Below, piece after piece: positions 9,254 to 20,008 of a stretch of DNA of 64,000 nucleotides. Position 1 is the first letter of the stretch, and each line of letters opens with the position of its first letter. The stretch covers positions 124,001-188,000 of the forward strand of contig NZ_AWNH01000060.1 of the NCBI RefSeq assembly GCF_000482245.1. Reading direction: 5' to 3'. The notes below the pieces were generated by a model. It saw only the letters and a program-made list of their open reading frames with translations, had not been told where the DNA came from and made no database searches. Source of the stretch: Leptolyngbya sp. Heron Island J (lineage in GTDB: Bacteria; Cyanobacteriota; Cyanobacteriia; Phormidesmidales; Phormidesmidaceae). The position numbers and the translations under genes are program-made.

Positions 9254-12200
9254 GGGTGTTGTTGGAGTAGATTTGCGATCGCGCTGACAAATTCTTTTTC
9301 GATGTAGGGTTTAGTAAAGTAGTCAGTGGCCCCTAAATGTTTAGCTAACGTTCGGTGCTTTTGATTGCCACGGGATGTGAGCATCACAGTCGGAATCTGA
9401 GACCATACCGAATTAGCCCGACGCTGACTCAAAAATTCAAATCCATTTAAACGAGGCATTTCCACATCACAGATAATCAACTCTGGGATTGCTCCTCGCT
9501 GTAGCTGATCTAATGCATCACGACCATCTTTCGCCTGCAGTACTTGATAGCCTGCTTTGTGTAAAGTTAAAGCTAGGGTCCGTCGTAGTGCTGATGAATC
9601 ATCAACAATCATCAGCGTTTGAGCGTGTCGGTGCGGCTGAGGTTGGCTGGGCTTCAATGGTCCAGCATCAAAATGCACCAGCGCAGCTCCATCAATAACC
9701 GGTACTAAGCTGCCATCTGCTAATACCGTGCAGCCGTTGATATAAGGCGGTGCTGCAATGGCTTTACCCATAGGCTTAATAACTAATTCTTGCTCTGTCA
9801 CAATTTGTTCTAAACTCAGCGCGAACATTTCTTGTCCTTGCTGAATAATGAGCATTGTTTTCTGCTGATTTTTAATGGCTCGATTTGCTTGTAGTTCCTG
9901 GGGCAGATGTTCTGGAGCCTGGTATTGATAGCTTAAAAGTTTATCTAATTCATAAACTGGGATCAGTTGCGATCGCCAATGGAGAAATCGTTTTCCTCCA
10001 GATTGTTTAAGTTGGTGATTAGCAGGTCTTAGAATTTCCTCAATACTGTCAGAGGCAAGTGCGATAGCCGTAGTACCAACACTACCAACCACTAATTTCG
10101 TGAGTGTGAGAGTAAGCGGTATTTTAAGAGAAAATAAGGTGCCTTGTCCTTGATTCGTTGTTAGCGATAGCTTGCCGTTAAATGTTTGTAAACTCGCTTT
10201 AACAACATCAAGCCCTACGCCACGACCTGAGAGTTCGCTAACTGTTTCTACTGTTGAGAAACCTGGCTCAAATATCAACTGCTGAAGACGCTGTTTGGGC
10301 ATAGTTTCTATTTGTTCTGACGAAAGCAATTGCCTCTCAATAGCTCGCTGAACAATCTTATTGATATCTATACCTTGACCATCATCTTCAATGTCAATGA
10401 CAGTATGGTTGCCCTGGTGATAGGCTCGAATTTCAATAGTACCTTGATCAGATTTGCCTAAAGACCGTCGGATCTCAGGCAGCTCAATACCATGATCAAA
10501 TGCATTGCGTAACAGATGTAGGAGAGGATCATAGAGCTTTTCGAGCATAACTCGATCAACTAAAACACCTGTGCCAGTCAACTTGAGTTGAACAGGCTTT
10601 TGATAGGTATTTGAAAGTTCCCGTATGATTCGAGGAAAACGTTTTAATACTCGATCTAAAGGAACCATGCGTGACCACATCAGTTCATCACGAAGCTGGG
10701 TAAGCGTACGACGCTGACGCTCAAGTAATTGGTTTGATTGCCCTGCAAATAAAGCAACATCATCAATGGACTCTGCTAATTGAAAAACCTCTTCTAGTAC
10801 CCCCTCTAACAATAAATTTATTTCGCCATAGCTATCCATTTCCAGGGAGTCAAATGTAGTATGAGTAGAACCTGTCGTACTTTTAGATAGCTGCTGGTTG
10901 GGAGAGATCAAAATTTGATCAGAAATGTTTTGTAGCTGTTTGACAATGGCACGAAATGAGGAGAACCGTTGTCCCAGACGACGAACTGTACGCTGAAATT
11001 GGTGATTATGTAGTGAGAGGCTGTTACGGTTAATGGCTAGCTCTCCTACCAGGTTGTCCATATGCTCTAGACGCGCTAGTCCAACTTTGGCAGATAGTGT
11101 AGATTGTGTCTTCGATTTAGTTTGTAGATTCCTATTCTTTTTGTGCTGTTTCTGATCAGGAACCGGTTTTTTCTCTTCAATTAGTTCTGGTAGTGAGTCG
11201 TATACGTTCTCGATGAGACGTATCGCCGATTCAGTGCGATCTAAAATCTCTTGATCGAAAGATAAAACTTGTTCTGTATCTTGAGCGTTAGTGTAATCAG
11301 GATGATTGCTTGATAGTGCTGCATTGGGAGAGGTTGAATTTGCCTCAAGCTCTATTCTGACCTCTGGTAAACCATCTGCGATGACAGTTTTAAAATCTGT
11401 TTCTTCAACCTCTGATTCTGTCACTGCTGATGTTGGATTACCCCAAACATCTGCTAAAGCTTCGATATCCGACTGTGTTAGGTCTGAACTAAGACCGTTT
11501 TCTAATTTTTCTGCTGAAGGCAATTCGGTTGCCTCTATCGACCAAATATCCTCTAGTGTAGAGATCTGCTCAGTCGTACTATCTGATGATGCAAGAGCAA
11601 AATCCTCTGTTTCAGAGTAGGTTGCTTGTTCCAGCATATCGAGACTGAGATCAGACAAATCAAAGTCATCTAGTTGTCCGTAAATCTCGCTAGTGTCCGA
11701 CTCGGCCAACAACCCAATTGCTTCCTTGTTTGCCAATGCTAATAAAGCTTCTGAAGGACCATCGAGTATATTTTTGTTGCCAGTCAGGACAGATGTACGA
11801 ACGCGGTCTGTGTCACAGAGCACTTGTTCAATCACAGGTAATGGCTGACTAGCATGCCTACTTGCTGCAGTCTGTGCTGTGGTTATAATTGCTATAAATT
11901 CCGGGATGTCTACAAGTTCAGCAAAGCCGGTTAATATTTCAATTTGAGATTGTAGCTCTTGGCCACAGTTATAGTTTTGAGGATTGGCTAATATGTCCTT
12001 TAGATTTGCGATCACTTCAGCCACATCCACTTCAAAAATTGAGGCTACAATGTCTATCCCCAGATCCGCAGCACTCGGAATAAAACTGTCGGTAGTATTC
12101 AAGGCTGGGCCAAGTCGGCTTTCTAACTTGTTAAAAATGTTCTCGCATGCGACTAAAGTTTGTTGCTCATTAAACGTACCTGTGTCAATTTGAGATTGAA

Positions 12201-12510
12201 GTGGATGTCGTAGGCAATCATAGGCACGAAGCAGCAGCGTCTCTAGGTCTGAATCAACCACCACAGTGTCGCTGTACAATGCCTTGAAAGAATCTTCCAA
12301 TCGATGGGCAATTGTCTTAATTGTGTTTAGTTCTACACTGGCTGCTCCACCTTTGATAGAGTGGGCTGCTCGCATAATTTCATGCACTTTTTGTACGCTA
12401 ACATCTGGGCGTAGATTGAGCAGTCCAGTTTCAATGATGTCTAGCAGTTCAGACGCTTCTTCAATAAAAAAATGATAGGCCTGATCGCGAATATCGGGAT
12501 CGATGGTCAT
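9250..12510 (-). CDS. CheA-type hybrid histidine kinase (HPt-HATPase-CheW-REC)
   Basis: Central kinase of a Pix/Pil/Hmp-type phototaxis-motility pathway. The N-terminal HPt domain has the phospho-acceptor His50 in AAHSIKGGAA. A long acidic, low-conservation linker (about 150-460) follows. Next come the dimerisation region, the ATPase domain with N-box LRNAFDHGIE, G1 DDGQGID and G2 GRGVGLDVV, a CheW-like domain, and a C-terminal receiver with phospho-acceptor Asp in ICDVEMP. Length (1086) fits PixL/PilL-type hybrid kinases. It is the fifth gene of a six-gene minus-strand operon. The exact paralogue (pix, pil or hmp) cannot be set from sequence alone. Confidence 0.9.
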   Translation of the reverse strand: MTIDPDIRDQAYHFFIEEASELLDIIETGLLNLRPDVSVQKVHEIMRAAHSIKGGAASVELNTIKTIAHRLEDSFKALYSDTVVVDSDLETLLLRAYDCLRHPLQSQIDTGTFNEQQTLVACENIFNKLESRLGPALNTTDSFIPSAADLGIDIVASIFEVDVAEVIANLKDILANPQNYNCGQELQSQIEILTGFAELVDIPEFIAIITTAQTAASRHASQPLPVIEQVLCDTDRVRTSVLTGNKNILDGPSEALLALANKEAIGLLAESDTSEIYGQLDDFDLSDLSLDMLEQATYSETEDFALASSDSTTEQISTLEDIWSIEATELPSAEKLENGLSSDLTQSDIEALADVWGNPTSAVTESEVEETDFKTVIADGLPEVRIELEANSTSPNAALSSNHPDYTNAQDTEQVLSFDQEILDRTESAIRLIENVYDSLPELIEEKKPVPDQKQHKKNRNLQTKSKTQSTLSAKVGLARLEHMDNLVGELAINRNSLSLHNHQFQRTVRRLGQRFSSFRAIVKQLQNISDQILISPNQQLSKSTTGSTHTTFDSLEMDSYGEINLLLEGVLEEVFQLAESIDDVALFAGQSNQLLERQRRTLTQLRDELMWSRMVPLDRVLKRFPRIIRELSNTYQKPVQLKLTGTGVLVDRVMLEKLYDPLLHLLRNAFDHGIELPEIRRSLGKSDQGTIEIRAYHQGNHTVIDIEDDGQGIDINKIVQRAIERQLLSSEQIETMPKQRLQQLIFEPGFSTVETVSELSGRGVGLDVVKASLQTFNGKLSLTTNQGQGTLFSLKIPLTLTLTKLVVGSVGTTAIALASDSIEEILRPANHQLKQSGGKRFLHWRSQLIPVYELDKLLSYQYQAPEHLPQELQANRAIKNQQKTMLIIQQGQEMFALSLEQIVTEQELVIKPMGKAIAAPPYINGCTVLADGSLVPVIDGAALVHFDAGPLKPSQPQPHRHAQTLMIVDDSSALRRTLALTLHKAGYQVLQAKDGRDALDQLQRGAIPELIICDVEMPRLNGFEFLSQRRANSVWSQIPTVMLTSRGNQKHRTLAKHLGATDYFTKPYIEKEFVSAIANLLQQHP

Positions 12511-12557
12511 AACCTGCAGTTCATTGAGGGTAAGAATTCAAGCATTGTGGTTTTGAC

Positions 12558-15431
12558 TTAACTCACCTTAAATTGACTCACACTTTCCTGGAGAGCCTGG
12601 GAGATTTCTAAGAGTTCTTTAAAGGATGTAGAGACCTTATTAGCATTGGATGATGTTTTCTGGGCAATATTGGCTACACCCTTCATCACTTTAGTAACAC
12701 TTTCGGAATTCTCAGACTGGGAAAGAGTGGCCTGGTTGATCGAGTTGACTAGGATTTTCATATCGGTGGTCACTTGGGCAATACTATTTAAGCTTTCCCG
12801 AGTCTCGTCTACTAGCTGGGTGCCTACAACTACCTGTTCAGTTCCCATTTCCATTGCTTTCACTACATCATTGGTTTCTGCTTGAATTTCAGCGACTAGA
12901 TTCTCAATTTCTGTGGTTGCTTCTGCTGATTGTTGTGCCAGTGACCGAACTTCATCTGCTACTACGGCAAATCCTCTTCCTTCTTCCCCAGCACGAGCTG
13001 CCTCAATTGATGCGTTTAAAGCCAACAGGTTAGTTTGAGCTGCAAATTCATTAATGAGGTTTACTACACCGGAGATTTTTTGGGATGATTCACCTAAACG
13101 CTTAACTTTTTTAGCTGTGGCGGCCACTGTTTCCCGAATTGCGAGAATACCTTCCACCGTACGGTTCATAGCTTCATCACTGGATGTTACTGTTGCTGTT
13201 GTCTGTTTTACAATAGCTTTGGCTTGATCGGTGTTTGCAGCTACTTCTCGAATAGAAGTAACCATTTGAGCTAGTTGATCAAGTGCAGCAGCAATTTCTT
13301 GTGTTTGTTGTTGTGCTGCTTGGGATAGATCTAAAACAGAGGATTCATTTTGGTTGGCAGTAGTTGTTACCTGTTGTGAAGCTTGCTGAACCTGGCCGAC
13401 AATTTTTTTCAGACTGGCGATAGTAGCATTATACGAGTCTGCGATTGTGCCAATTTCATCAGCTGTGACCTGGGCTCTGACAGTTAAGTCACCCTGGCTT
13501 ACTGGATCGACTTCTAGCATGAGTTCTAAAGCACGTTTCTGCAGATTTTCTTTAAGAGCTTTCTGTTCAGATGCTAGAGAAGAGAACTGCTGCACCGTCA
13601 TTAAAACACCCAGTTGATGACCTAGTTGAGTGCAAAAGCCGATTTCTGCGGCTGCCCAAATGTGCAAACTTTTAACATGATGAATGGTAAGCAAACCAAA
13701 CAGGCGGCCTTGGCCCATGATCGGTACTACTAAAGCAGACTTTACCTGGAGAGTTTGCCATCGATTTCGTAAACTATCCACTAAATCAGCAGTGGCTATA
13801 TCATCGGCAATTAATAATTGACCATTGGTATAGTTCTCAATTTCTGTTTGAGAAATAAGTAAGGTTGGCACCGCTTCATCCAAAACGCTGGTTTGGTTGA
13901 TAGTGATTGATTCATTCTGCCCTATTACTTGAGCGCCTTCTATGCGATATAAGACAACACGGTCAGCTTGTAGAAATGTGCGGACTTGCTCAACAAAGAG
14001 ATTTAGCTGCGCTTGATTATGCTCACTGCCTGGGTCGCCATTCATTGAAGTTGCGGCCGCTAGTAGCTTAGATTGTTGAGCTGTAGTCTGTTGCTCATTG
14101 TTAAACTGTTTGAGCTGTTCAGCCATTTGATTGATGTTGTTGCCGAGTTGGGCAATTTCGTCTTGGCCGGTAACTTCTAGACGTGTGTGTAGATCTCCTT
14201 GACCAATCTGAGTCACAATATTCGCGGCCTGCAAAATTGGCTGCGTAAAGCGACGAGTTGCCCAAATTGCTAAACCTGTGGCTATACCTGCAGCCGCCAA
14301 CGTACCTAGTGCGATCGCAAAAAACAATCGTCGCTGAGTTGTCGCTACCAACGCCAAGTCGACTGATTTTACTACACTCCAGTTCAAATCAGGTAATCCA
14401 TCGACATGTATGAAAGGTGTAAATGCTGCAATTTCGTAGTTGTCTGTCAGTGTATTTTTTGTTTTAACAGTTTGACTACTATCCCCTTGGACAATACCAG
14501 AAATATCCGGAAAAATATCTGCCAGGGTTAAAACCTGAATGTCTACAGATTCAGATATATCGACGGGTTGACCTGCAGAATTTATAGGGATAGTGTATGC
14601 GGATTCGGTAGAGAGAAATATAGTCCCTGACTCATTAGCCAGATAAAACTCGTTCTCGATGTCTCCAAAGTTATCGAGAGTGGCTTTCAACGCCTCTACA
14701 GGAATACGTGCACGGACATATCCTACTGGTTGGCCAGTCATTTTATCTTTGACTACAGAAGCTGAGTAAATACTAAATTCTCCTGAGGTTTTAGAAATTG
14801 ATGGTTGACTTAAAATAGCACCATTGGCTACCTTCGCAGCCTGAATATATGAACGTTGGAGGTGATTAGAAAGCTTTTGACCTTGAGATGTCTGTGCTAC
14901 CGGATTACCTTGAAGATCAAAAAACGCAATACTACTGTAAACGCCATTATAGGCTTGCATCATTTGATCTAAAAGCTCAGACTTTTGTTGAGCTGTTACT
15001 GTATTCCGCAGTTTAGGATCAATAAAGAGCTCTAAGTTTGCTAAAAAATTGATATCTGAATAGCGATCTTGCATAAAACGTTCTACAGCTGACTGTAGAT
15101 CATTTGCACGTATTCGTTCTAATTCTGCTAACTTTTCTAAGGTTCCTTGGTTGGCAACATTATAGGCAATTGCGCCTACACCAACGACTGGCAATGTTCC
15201 TAACAACATTGCTAAGACTGATGCTTTTGCCCTTAAGCCTATTCGCTGCCACCAAGTCTTGAGTGTACCTTGGCGAACGCTTGATTGATGTTGCCAAGGT
15301 AATTGTACTGCAGCCTCTGAGAGGGAGTTGGGAGCTAAACTAGCAGATAATTCATCAGATTGAAATGCAACAGCTTCTTGGCTAGGAACATTACCATTAC
15401 TGTCGGGATGTTGGGATGTGCTTAACGTCAT
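12558..15431 (-). CDS. Methyl-accepting chemotaxis protein with periplasmic sensor and GAF
   Basis: Receptor of the chemotaxis operon. A first membrane segment ([20 protein letters not shown]) is followed by a large Cache-like extracytoplasmic domain of about 270 residues. Then come a second membrane segment ([20 protein letters not shown]), HAMP, a GAF domain, a further HAMP-like stretch and the signalling domain, with hairpin tip [21 protein letters not shown] frame extends up to 15509, overlapping the upstream cheW, but ATG 15431 with GAGG about 8 nt upstream gives a better start (957 residues). Unlike PixJ, which is described with tandem GAF domains, only one GAF is evident. No clear bilin-binding Cys motif was found. 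Confidence 0.9.
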   Translation of the reverse strand: MTLSTSQHPDSNGNVPSQEAVAFQSDELSASLAPNSLSEAAVQLPWQHQSSVRQGTLKTWWQRIGLRAKASVLAMLLGTLPVVGVGAIAYNVANQGTLEKLAELERIRANDLQSAVERFMQDRYSDINFLANLELFIDPKLRNTVTAQQKSELLDQMMQAYNGVYSSIAFFDLQGNPVAQTSQGQKLSNHLQRSYIQAAKVANGAILSQPSISKTSGEFSIYSASVVKDKMTGQPVGYVRARIPVEALKATLDNFGDIENEFYLANESGTIFLSTESAYTIPINSAGQPVDISESVDIQVLTLADIFPDISGIVQGDSSQTVKTKNTLTDNYEIAAFTPFIHVDGLPDLNWSVVKSVDLALVATTQRRLFFAIALGTLAAAGIATGLAIWATRRFTQPILQAANIVTQIGQGDLHTRLEVTGQDEIAQLGNNINQMAEQLKQFNNEQQTTAQQSKLLAAATSMNGDPGSEHNQAQLNLFVEQVRTFLQADRVVLYRIEGAQVIGQNESITINQTSVLDEAVPTLLISQTEIENYTNGQLLIADDIATADLVDSLRNRWQTLQVKSALVVPIMGQGRLFGLLTIHHVKSLHIWAAAEIGFCTQLGHQLGVLMTVQQFSSLASEQKALKENLQKRALELMLEVDPVSQGDLTVRAQVTADEIGTIADSYNATIASLKKIVGQVQQASQQVTTTANQNESSVLDLSQAAQQQTQEIAAALDQLAQMVTSIREVAANTDQAKAIVKQTTATVTSSDEAMNRTVEGILAIRETVAATAKKVKRLGESSQKISGVVNLINEFAAQTNLLALNASIEAARAGEEGRGFAVVADEVRSLAQQSAEATTEIENLVAEIQAETNDVVKAMEMGTEQVVVGTQLVDETRESLNSIAQVTTDMKILVNSINQATLSQSENSESVTKVMKGVANIAQKTSSNANKVSTSFKELLEISQALQESVSQFKVS

Positions 15432-15471
15432 GGAAGATCCTCGAACTCTTATAATGAAATGGTTTAGGAAA

Positions 15472-15978
15472 TTAAGTTGGCATATAGTCAAAGATTGCTG
15501 ACCCATCAAGCAATAGCAACATCTCAGCGGCAGCCCCTAGCCAATATCCTTGCAGAAACGGTACTAATGCTTCAGATACAGCAGAGAGCGACTGAATGGT
15601 GTCGCGAGATAGTAGCTCTAGGCCCTCTATTTGATGAACTACTAGACCAAGACGACGTTGCTCAGATACTGCTGGCGATGATTGCTCTAGTAATAAAGTG
15701 TTGTAATATGTTGGTAGTATTTCCTGTTGATATAGTGGTTTGGCTCCTAGCAAATGCCCCATATCTACAATCCAAAGAACTTCACCATGCCAGTTGTAAA
15801 CCCCGATGATCCAGGGTGATAAGTGAGGAATAGCTGTGATTTTTGCTACTTCAATTTTCAGTGCTGCGGCCAATTCAGCTACTGGTAATAGTGCTGTGAT
15901 GTCGGTCAGTACATGAAACTTTAGGTACTGGACCTTATCTGCTGGCTGAGATAACACCTGTGTAGGTGATTGCATCAT
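15472..15978 (-). CDS. CheW-like adaptor protein
   Basis: A 168-residue CheW-domain protein (PixI/PilI-like). Core segments are ISPW-type [40 protein letters not shown] and a C-terminal [12 protein letters not shown] strand. It should couple the downstream MCP to the CheA hybrid kinase. It sits between the cheY-like gene and the MCP gene, with about 40 bp to the chosen MCP start. This is the standard gene order of cyanobacterial tax loci. Confidence 0.8.
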   Translation of the reverse strand: MMQSPTQVLSQPADKVQYLKFHVLTDITALLPVAELAAALKIEVAKITAIPHLSPWIIGVYNWHGEVLWIVDMGHLLGAKPLYQQEILPTYYNTLLLEQSSPAVSEQRRLGLVVHQIEGLELLSRDTIQSLSAVSEALVPFLQGYWLGAAAEMLLLLDGSAIFDYMPT

Positions 15979-16051
15979 TGGTTATATCTCTCTAGTGTTA
16001 GTTCAAACCTATCGGCCCGACAGCCATACTGATCACCTCTACTAAGTTTCT

Positions 16052-16417
16052 CTAGCGATGGATTAATTGTTGGACTGTTTTCGATAACTCTTCTTGATCG
16101 ATAGGTTTTGTCAGATAAGCGTCGGCTCCCTGTTTTTTGCCCCAAAATTTGTCCATATCAGTATCTTTCGTAGAACAGATAATGATAGGAATGTCGCTGG
16201 TTGCGTCCTTAGCTTTAAGATCACGACAAATTTCAAATCCACTACGGTCTGGCAATACTACATCCAAAACAATGATGTCAGGTATTTGAGTGGTTAACTG
16301 TGCTAATGCATCGGCACCGTTAGTTGCTGTTATTACTGTCAAACCGTCGTGAGTTAGACATTTAACAAGCATCTCCAAAATCGTTTTAGAATCATCAACA
16401 ACTAGTGCTAGTCCCAT
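16052..16417 (-). CDS. CheY-type single-domain response regulator
   Basis: A stand-alone receiver domain (121 residues, PixH/PilH-like). VVDDSKT at the N-terminus supplies the acidic pair, the phospho-acceptor Asp is in IIVLDVVLPD, Thr/Ser in IIICSTKD, and Lys in YLTKPID. A TTG lies six codons upstream at 16435, but ATG 16417 has GGAG seven bases before it and gives a normal N-terminus. It is the second gene of the operon and is probably phosphorylated by the CheA hybrid kinase. Confidence 0.88.
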   Translation of the reverse strand: MGLALVVDDSKTILEMLVKCLTHDGLTVITATNGADALAQLTTQIPDIIVLDVVLPDRSGFEICRDLKAKDATSDIPIIICSTKDTDMDKFWGKKQGADAYLTKPIDQEELSKTVQQLIHR

Positions 16418-16571
16418 GGATTTACTCCATTCCAATAAACAAAAAAACCTTTGAGCTACCCCTGAACAAATGCTTAGAACACTTGCTTAGCAGTATTCCC
16501 ATCTGTAAGGCTTGATTAGTGATTTGTGTTCGAAGCAATGTGATAACCGTCATAGTATCTAAAGGGGGTAT

Positions 16572-17774
16572 CTAGATTTCAACTATTCCTTGTTTGGAGA
16601 GTTGTCTTTCAACAACAGATAAAACTTGATGAGGATTGATGGGTTTTCCCAAGAATGCGGATGCGCCTACCATTCTGGCGCGAACTCGGTCAATAACTCC
16701 ATCGTTGCCAGTCAAAATTATGATAGGTGTTTCTTTAAAGCAGGAGATTTTTCGTAGTTGGCTACACAGCTCATAACCATTAGTCCCAGGCATAACAAGA
16801 TCTAAAAAAATAAGATCGGGCTTTCGAGCTAGTAAAATAGCGATTGCTCTTAATGGATCTTGAATGCATTGAGTTTGATAGTCTGCTGTTGTTAGAACTC
16901 TTTCAAGAGCTCGACAAATAGCTGGGCTATCATCGATACATGCAATTAAAGGACCTGTAGACGATGGCTCTACTGGTTTGGATGAAAAGACTGGTGCCTC
17001 TAAGTCCTCAATTTCAATAAGTTCGACCGCACCCTGTTGGATGTATGGCAATAAGGAGGCTGAAAGAGATACAGTATCGCGACTAATCTTAATACTCAGA
17101 TCTCTCAGAGTTTGTTGCCCTGTCAGCATCATAGTTAGGTTGCGATATAAAGCCTCGGGTACCCATTTTTTGAGTTCTAATGGATGACGAATAATGGGAG
17201 CTAAATCAGGAGAGCGGTCACCTAGTTTAGCTTCAAGCCAGGATTGCCAGAGTTTTTTGGCCTTGTGAATGATAGCCTCAGCGTTGATTAATAAAAGCTG
17301 ATTGGACAGCTGATTGTCGTTTTGAACTTGATAGACTACCCCGCGCGCTTGATTGATATCAAAAAAGACTTCTATGAAGATATTTTCAATGATTTGGCTG
17401 ATTTGTTGGCGAGATATCTTTTGTTGGTCGTACCAAAAACTCAAAAGCCTGTATTCCCAACAGTATAGATTTTCCTTGCTGTCGAGCTTATGCAGTTTTT
17501 GTAGTTCTGTTTGAAGACTGGAAATTTCTAGGTAAAGATCAGGACAGAAGTGTTTTACATAGCGATACCAACGACGCATTGGCTGTTTGCCACCCGTGAC
17601 ATACAACAAGCGCCCCATGTAGAATTCAAATGTCCACTGATTGTTATTGGCAGTTAAGTGTAACTGCCCATTGAACTGGCTCTGTTTCAGCAGTCCAAAA
17701 AGTCGATTTTGTTTTGCTGCTGTAAAATCACTGATAGTGACAACAGGTTTTTGGGTGGTCATTGATATTGACAT
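16572..17774 (-). CDS. PatA-family response regulator (PATAN domain plus receiver)
   Basis: First gene of the chemotaxis operon. The N-terminal PATAN/DUF4388-like region (residues 16-75, including LFGLLKQSQFNGQLHL and GRLLYVTGGKQP) is followed by a helical middle part. A C-terminal receiver starts near residue 268 with CIDDSPAIC, has phospho-acceptor Asp in LIFLDLVMPG and Lys in FLGKPIN. Cyanobacterial relatives include PixG/PilG in motility operons and PatA in heterocyst patterning. The operon context favours the motility role. Length (400) fits the family. Confidence 0.85.
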   Translation of the reverse strand: MSISMTTQKPVVTISDFTAAKQNRLFGLLKQSQFNGQLHLTANNNQWTFEFYMGRLLYVTGGKQPMRRWYRYVKHFCPDLYLEISSLQTELQKLHKLDSKENLYCWEYRLLSFWYDQQKISRQQISQIIENIFIEVFFDINQARGVVYQVQNDNQLSNQLLLINAEAIIHKAKKLWQSWLEAKLGDRSPDLAPIIRHPLELKKWVPEALYRNLTMMLTGQQTLRDLSIKISRDTVSLSASLLPYIQQGAVELIEIEDLEAPVFSSKPVEPSSTGPLIACIDDSPAICRALERVLTTADYQTQCIQDPLRAIAILLARKPDLIFLDLVMPGTNGYELCSQLRKISCFKETPIIILTGNDGVIDRVRARMVGASAFLGKPINPHQVLSVVERQLSKQGIVEI

Positions 17775-17869
17775 CGCATGGACAGGGTAAACAGACTTAT
17801 GAGTGCTATTGATTAGTCCCCTGTGGCAATCACACTTCAGGATTAGCTGTAAAAGTATCGCTTGACTCT

Positions 17870-19369
17870 TTACTGGTCCGAAGCTGGGCCTGATGATGGA
17901 AATAGGTTATTTGTGATGGGTTCTAAGAAAGTGTTGAGTGGTTGAGAGCGTTGAGAAAAATCTGGATAGGCTTCAAGGCCATGTTCGCTCAGGTCTAGGC
18001 CGATTGATTCAGCGTGGTTAGACACGCGTAACCCAAATGTGAGACGAAGTATAGACCAACTAAATAGCGTGCTGATGCCAACAAAGACTGCAACGATCGC
18101 AATCCCTGCCAGTTGAATGAGCACGGGTTGGATGGTGCCGCCGAGTAAGAAACCTAGAGCTGGACCTGACGTTGCGGAGTGCCAACTGTTGATATTAGGA
18201 CCAACGCTAAATAATCCGACGGTAATGGTTCCCCAGATTCCTCCTACCAAGTGTACGGGCAGAGCACCTACAGGGTCATCAATGTGCAATCGATAAAACA
18301 AACGCTCTGCGAAAACCGCCAACATCCCTCCTATAAACCCGATGAGAATTGCGCTTAGAGGGGTGACATATGCACAGCTAGCTGTGATCGAAACTAGACC
18401 TGCTAATGTGCCATTGATAATCATGCTGAGGTCTGGCTTACTGGTGACTAGCCAGGATACGATGGCGGCGGCTACTGCTCCAGTCGAGGCTGATAAATTG
18501 GTGGTTAAGATAATCCGGCTAGCTGCTACTGGATCGGCTGTCATTGTTGAACCGGCATTAAACCCAAACCAGCCAAACCAGAGAATTAAGCCGCCTAGGG
18601 TAGCGATCGCAAGATTATGGGCTGGCATCGTCTTTTGATTGTCATGGTTGTAGCGACCAGCCCGTGGTCCTAATAACCAAGTACCTGTCAACGCAGCCCA
18701 GCCACCGACACTATGGACGACTGTTGATCCAGCAAAATCATAGAATCCTAGAGTCTGGAGGAATCCTCCACCCCAGATCCAATGACCTACTGTTGGATAA
18801 ATGAACAGGGATAGAATTGCACTAAAGCTAAAGAAGGCAAAGAATGAAATGCGCTCAGCAACTGCACCGGAAACAATGGTTGCGGCGGCTCCAGCAAATA
18901 CAAGTTGAAAAAAGAATTTTGCATCTAATGGTATGCCAGCTGTGGCTAGGGAACTGAAGACACCGCTGTAGCGATCGCCGGTTAAAGGGCTTAAATCTAA
19001 ACCCCGTAAAAAGAAACCAGAATGACCAATGACAGCATTGCCATCGCCAAACATTAAGGCAAAGCCGATGGCCCAAAAACAGAGGGAAACAACACCAAAT
19101 ACAATTAAGTTTTTAGACAAGACATTAACGGCATTCTTGCTTTGGCATAAACCTGTTTCTAACATGGCAAACCCGGCATTCATAAAGAATACAAGTACTG
19201 CACATAACAAAACCCAGATTGTATCTACGGTCACCTGCAGCGATTCGGGGAATGGTTCAGGGTGGCTATCTGCAGCTAATACAGCTCCATTCCAAACCAG
19301 CCAAATGGCAACGGCCAATAGCAGGATAGATTTGCCTCCTGCAAGGCGCTCGTGCAACTGTCTTATCAT
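17870..19369 (-). CDS. amt: Ammonium transporter
   Basis: An Amt/Rh family channel taking up ammonium across the plasma membrane. A cleavable N-terminal hydrophobic segment (LLLAVAIWLVWNGAVLAADS) precedes about eleven membrane segments. Family marks are FMNAGFAMLETGLCQSKN, the first twin-His site in VVHSVGGWAALTG, GFNAGST, and the second His in PVHLVGGIWGT. Length (499) is in the usual cyanobacterial range. No GTA-N8-TAC NtcA site was found by eye in the 183 bp upstream, so nitrogen regulation could not be shown. Confidence 0.93.
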   Translation of the reverse strand: MIRQLHERLAGGKSILLLAVAIWLVWNGAVLAADSHPEPFPESLQVTVDTIWVLLCAVLVFFMNAGFAMLETGLCQSKNAVNVLSKNLIVFGVVSLCFWAIGFALMFGDGNAVIGHSGFFLRGLDLSPLTGDRYSGVFSSLATAGIPLDAKFFFQLVFAGAAATIVSGAVAERISFFAFFSFSAILSLFIYPTVGHWIWGGGFLQTLGFYDFAGSTVVHSVGGWAALTGTWLLGPRAGRYNHDNQKTMPAHNLAIATLGGLILWFGWFGFNAGSTMTADPVAASRIILTTNLSASTGAVAAAIVSWLVTSKPDLSMIINGTLAGLVSITASCAYVTPLSAILIGFIGGMLAVFAERLFYRLHIDDPVGALPVHLVGGIWGTITVGLFSVGPNINSWHSATSGPALGFLLGGTIQPVLIQLAGIAIVAVFVGISTLFSWSILRLTFGLRVSNHAESIGLDLSEHGLEAYPDFSQRSQPLNTFLEPITNNLFPSSGPASDQ

Positions 19370-19552
19370 AAGGAAATCAGTCTAAACCCACATGATTGCT
19401 ATATGTGAGGGTGTGATAGACCTATATTTCCCAGTGAGAATTTGTTCTCTCATTTGATGAACAAGTCTCATCAAAAAAATTAGAAGAAATGGCTTAACGT
19501 GGCCCGGCTATACTCTTTTCTGGAGCCACTTGGGATATGTACGTAAGAGATT

Positions 19553-20008
19553 TTACGGTTTGGCTAATGTCAAAATCCGTTTCGCTACATCCTCTGTAAT
19601 TGGCATAACGGATAAGCGATTGCCGCGCTTAACTACCTGTAGTTCATCAGGATCAAACTTACTTTTGAGTTCATCAAGGCTGATGTAATGCTCAAATGTC
19701 TCCAGGTAAGTAACCGTAACGGTATGCCAACGCGGGGTTTCGGGGGTGGACTTGGGATCGTAGTATTTACTACTTTGGTCAAATTGGGTGGGGTCGACCA
19801 CCATTTCTTTGCCAATTTTCATCAGGCCAGCAATACCGGGAGGTTTGGTGTTGGAATGGTAAAAGAAGGCGATATCGCCAATCGCCATGGATTTTAGAAA
19901 ATTGCGAGCCTGGTAATTACGCACGCCGTCCCAGATTTCATTGCGATCGCGTTCCAAATCGTCAATGCTGTACACGTCTGGCTCAGACTTCATCAACCAG
20001 TACTTCAT
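19553..20008 (-). CDS. EVE domain protein
   Basis: A 151-residue EVE-domain (THYN1/PUA-like) protein. It begins MKYWLMKSEPDVYSIDDL, with WDGVRNYQARNFL and GDIAFFYHSN further on, all typical of the family. EVE domains resemble YTH and bind modified bases in nucleic acids; the biological role of this group is not settled. The start overlaps the 3' end of tsaE by 26 bp, with AGGAGA in the tsaE coding region serving as ribosome binding site. Coupling to a tRNA-modification gene is suggestive. Confidence 0.85.
   Translation of the reverse strand: MKYWLMKSEPDVYSIDDLERDRNEIWDGVRNYQARNFLKSMAIGDIAFFYHSNTKPPGIAGLMKIGKEMVVDPTQFDQSSKYYDPKSTPETPRWHTVTVTYLETFEHYISLDELKSKFDPDELQVVKRGNRLSVMPITEDVAKRILTLAKP

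Noticed and set aside
16572..17774. Calling this gene patA of heterocyst patterning
   Set aside because: Although it has the PATAN plus receiver layout of PatA, it leads a chemotaxis operon, which points to the PixG/PilG motility role.
19370..19552. NtcA site upstream of amt
   Set aside because: No GTA-N8-TAC palindrome was found by eye on either strand.
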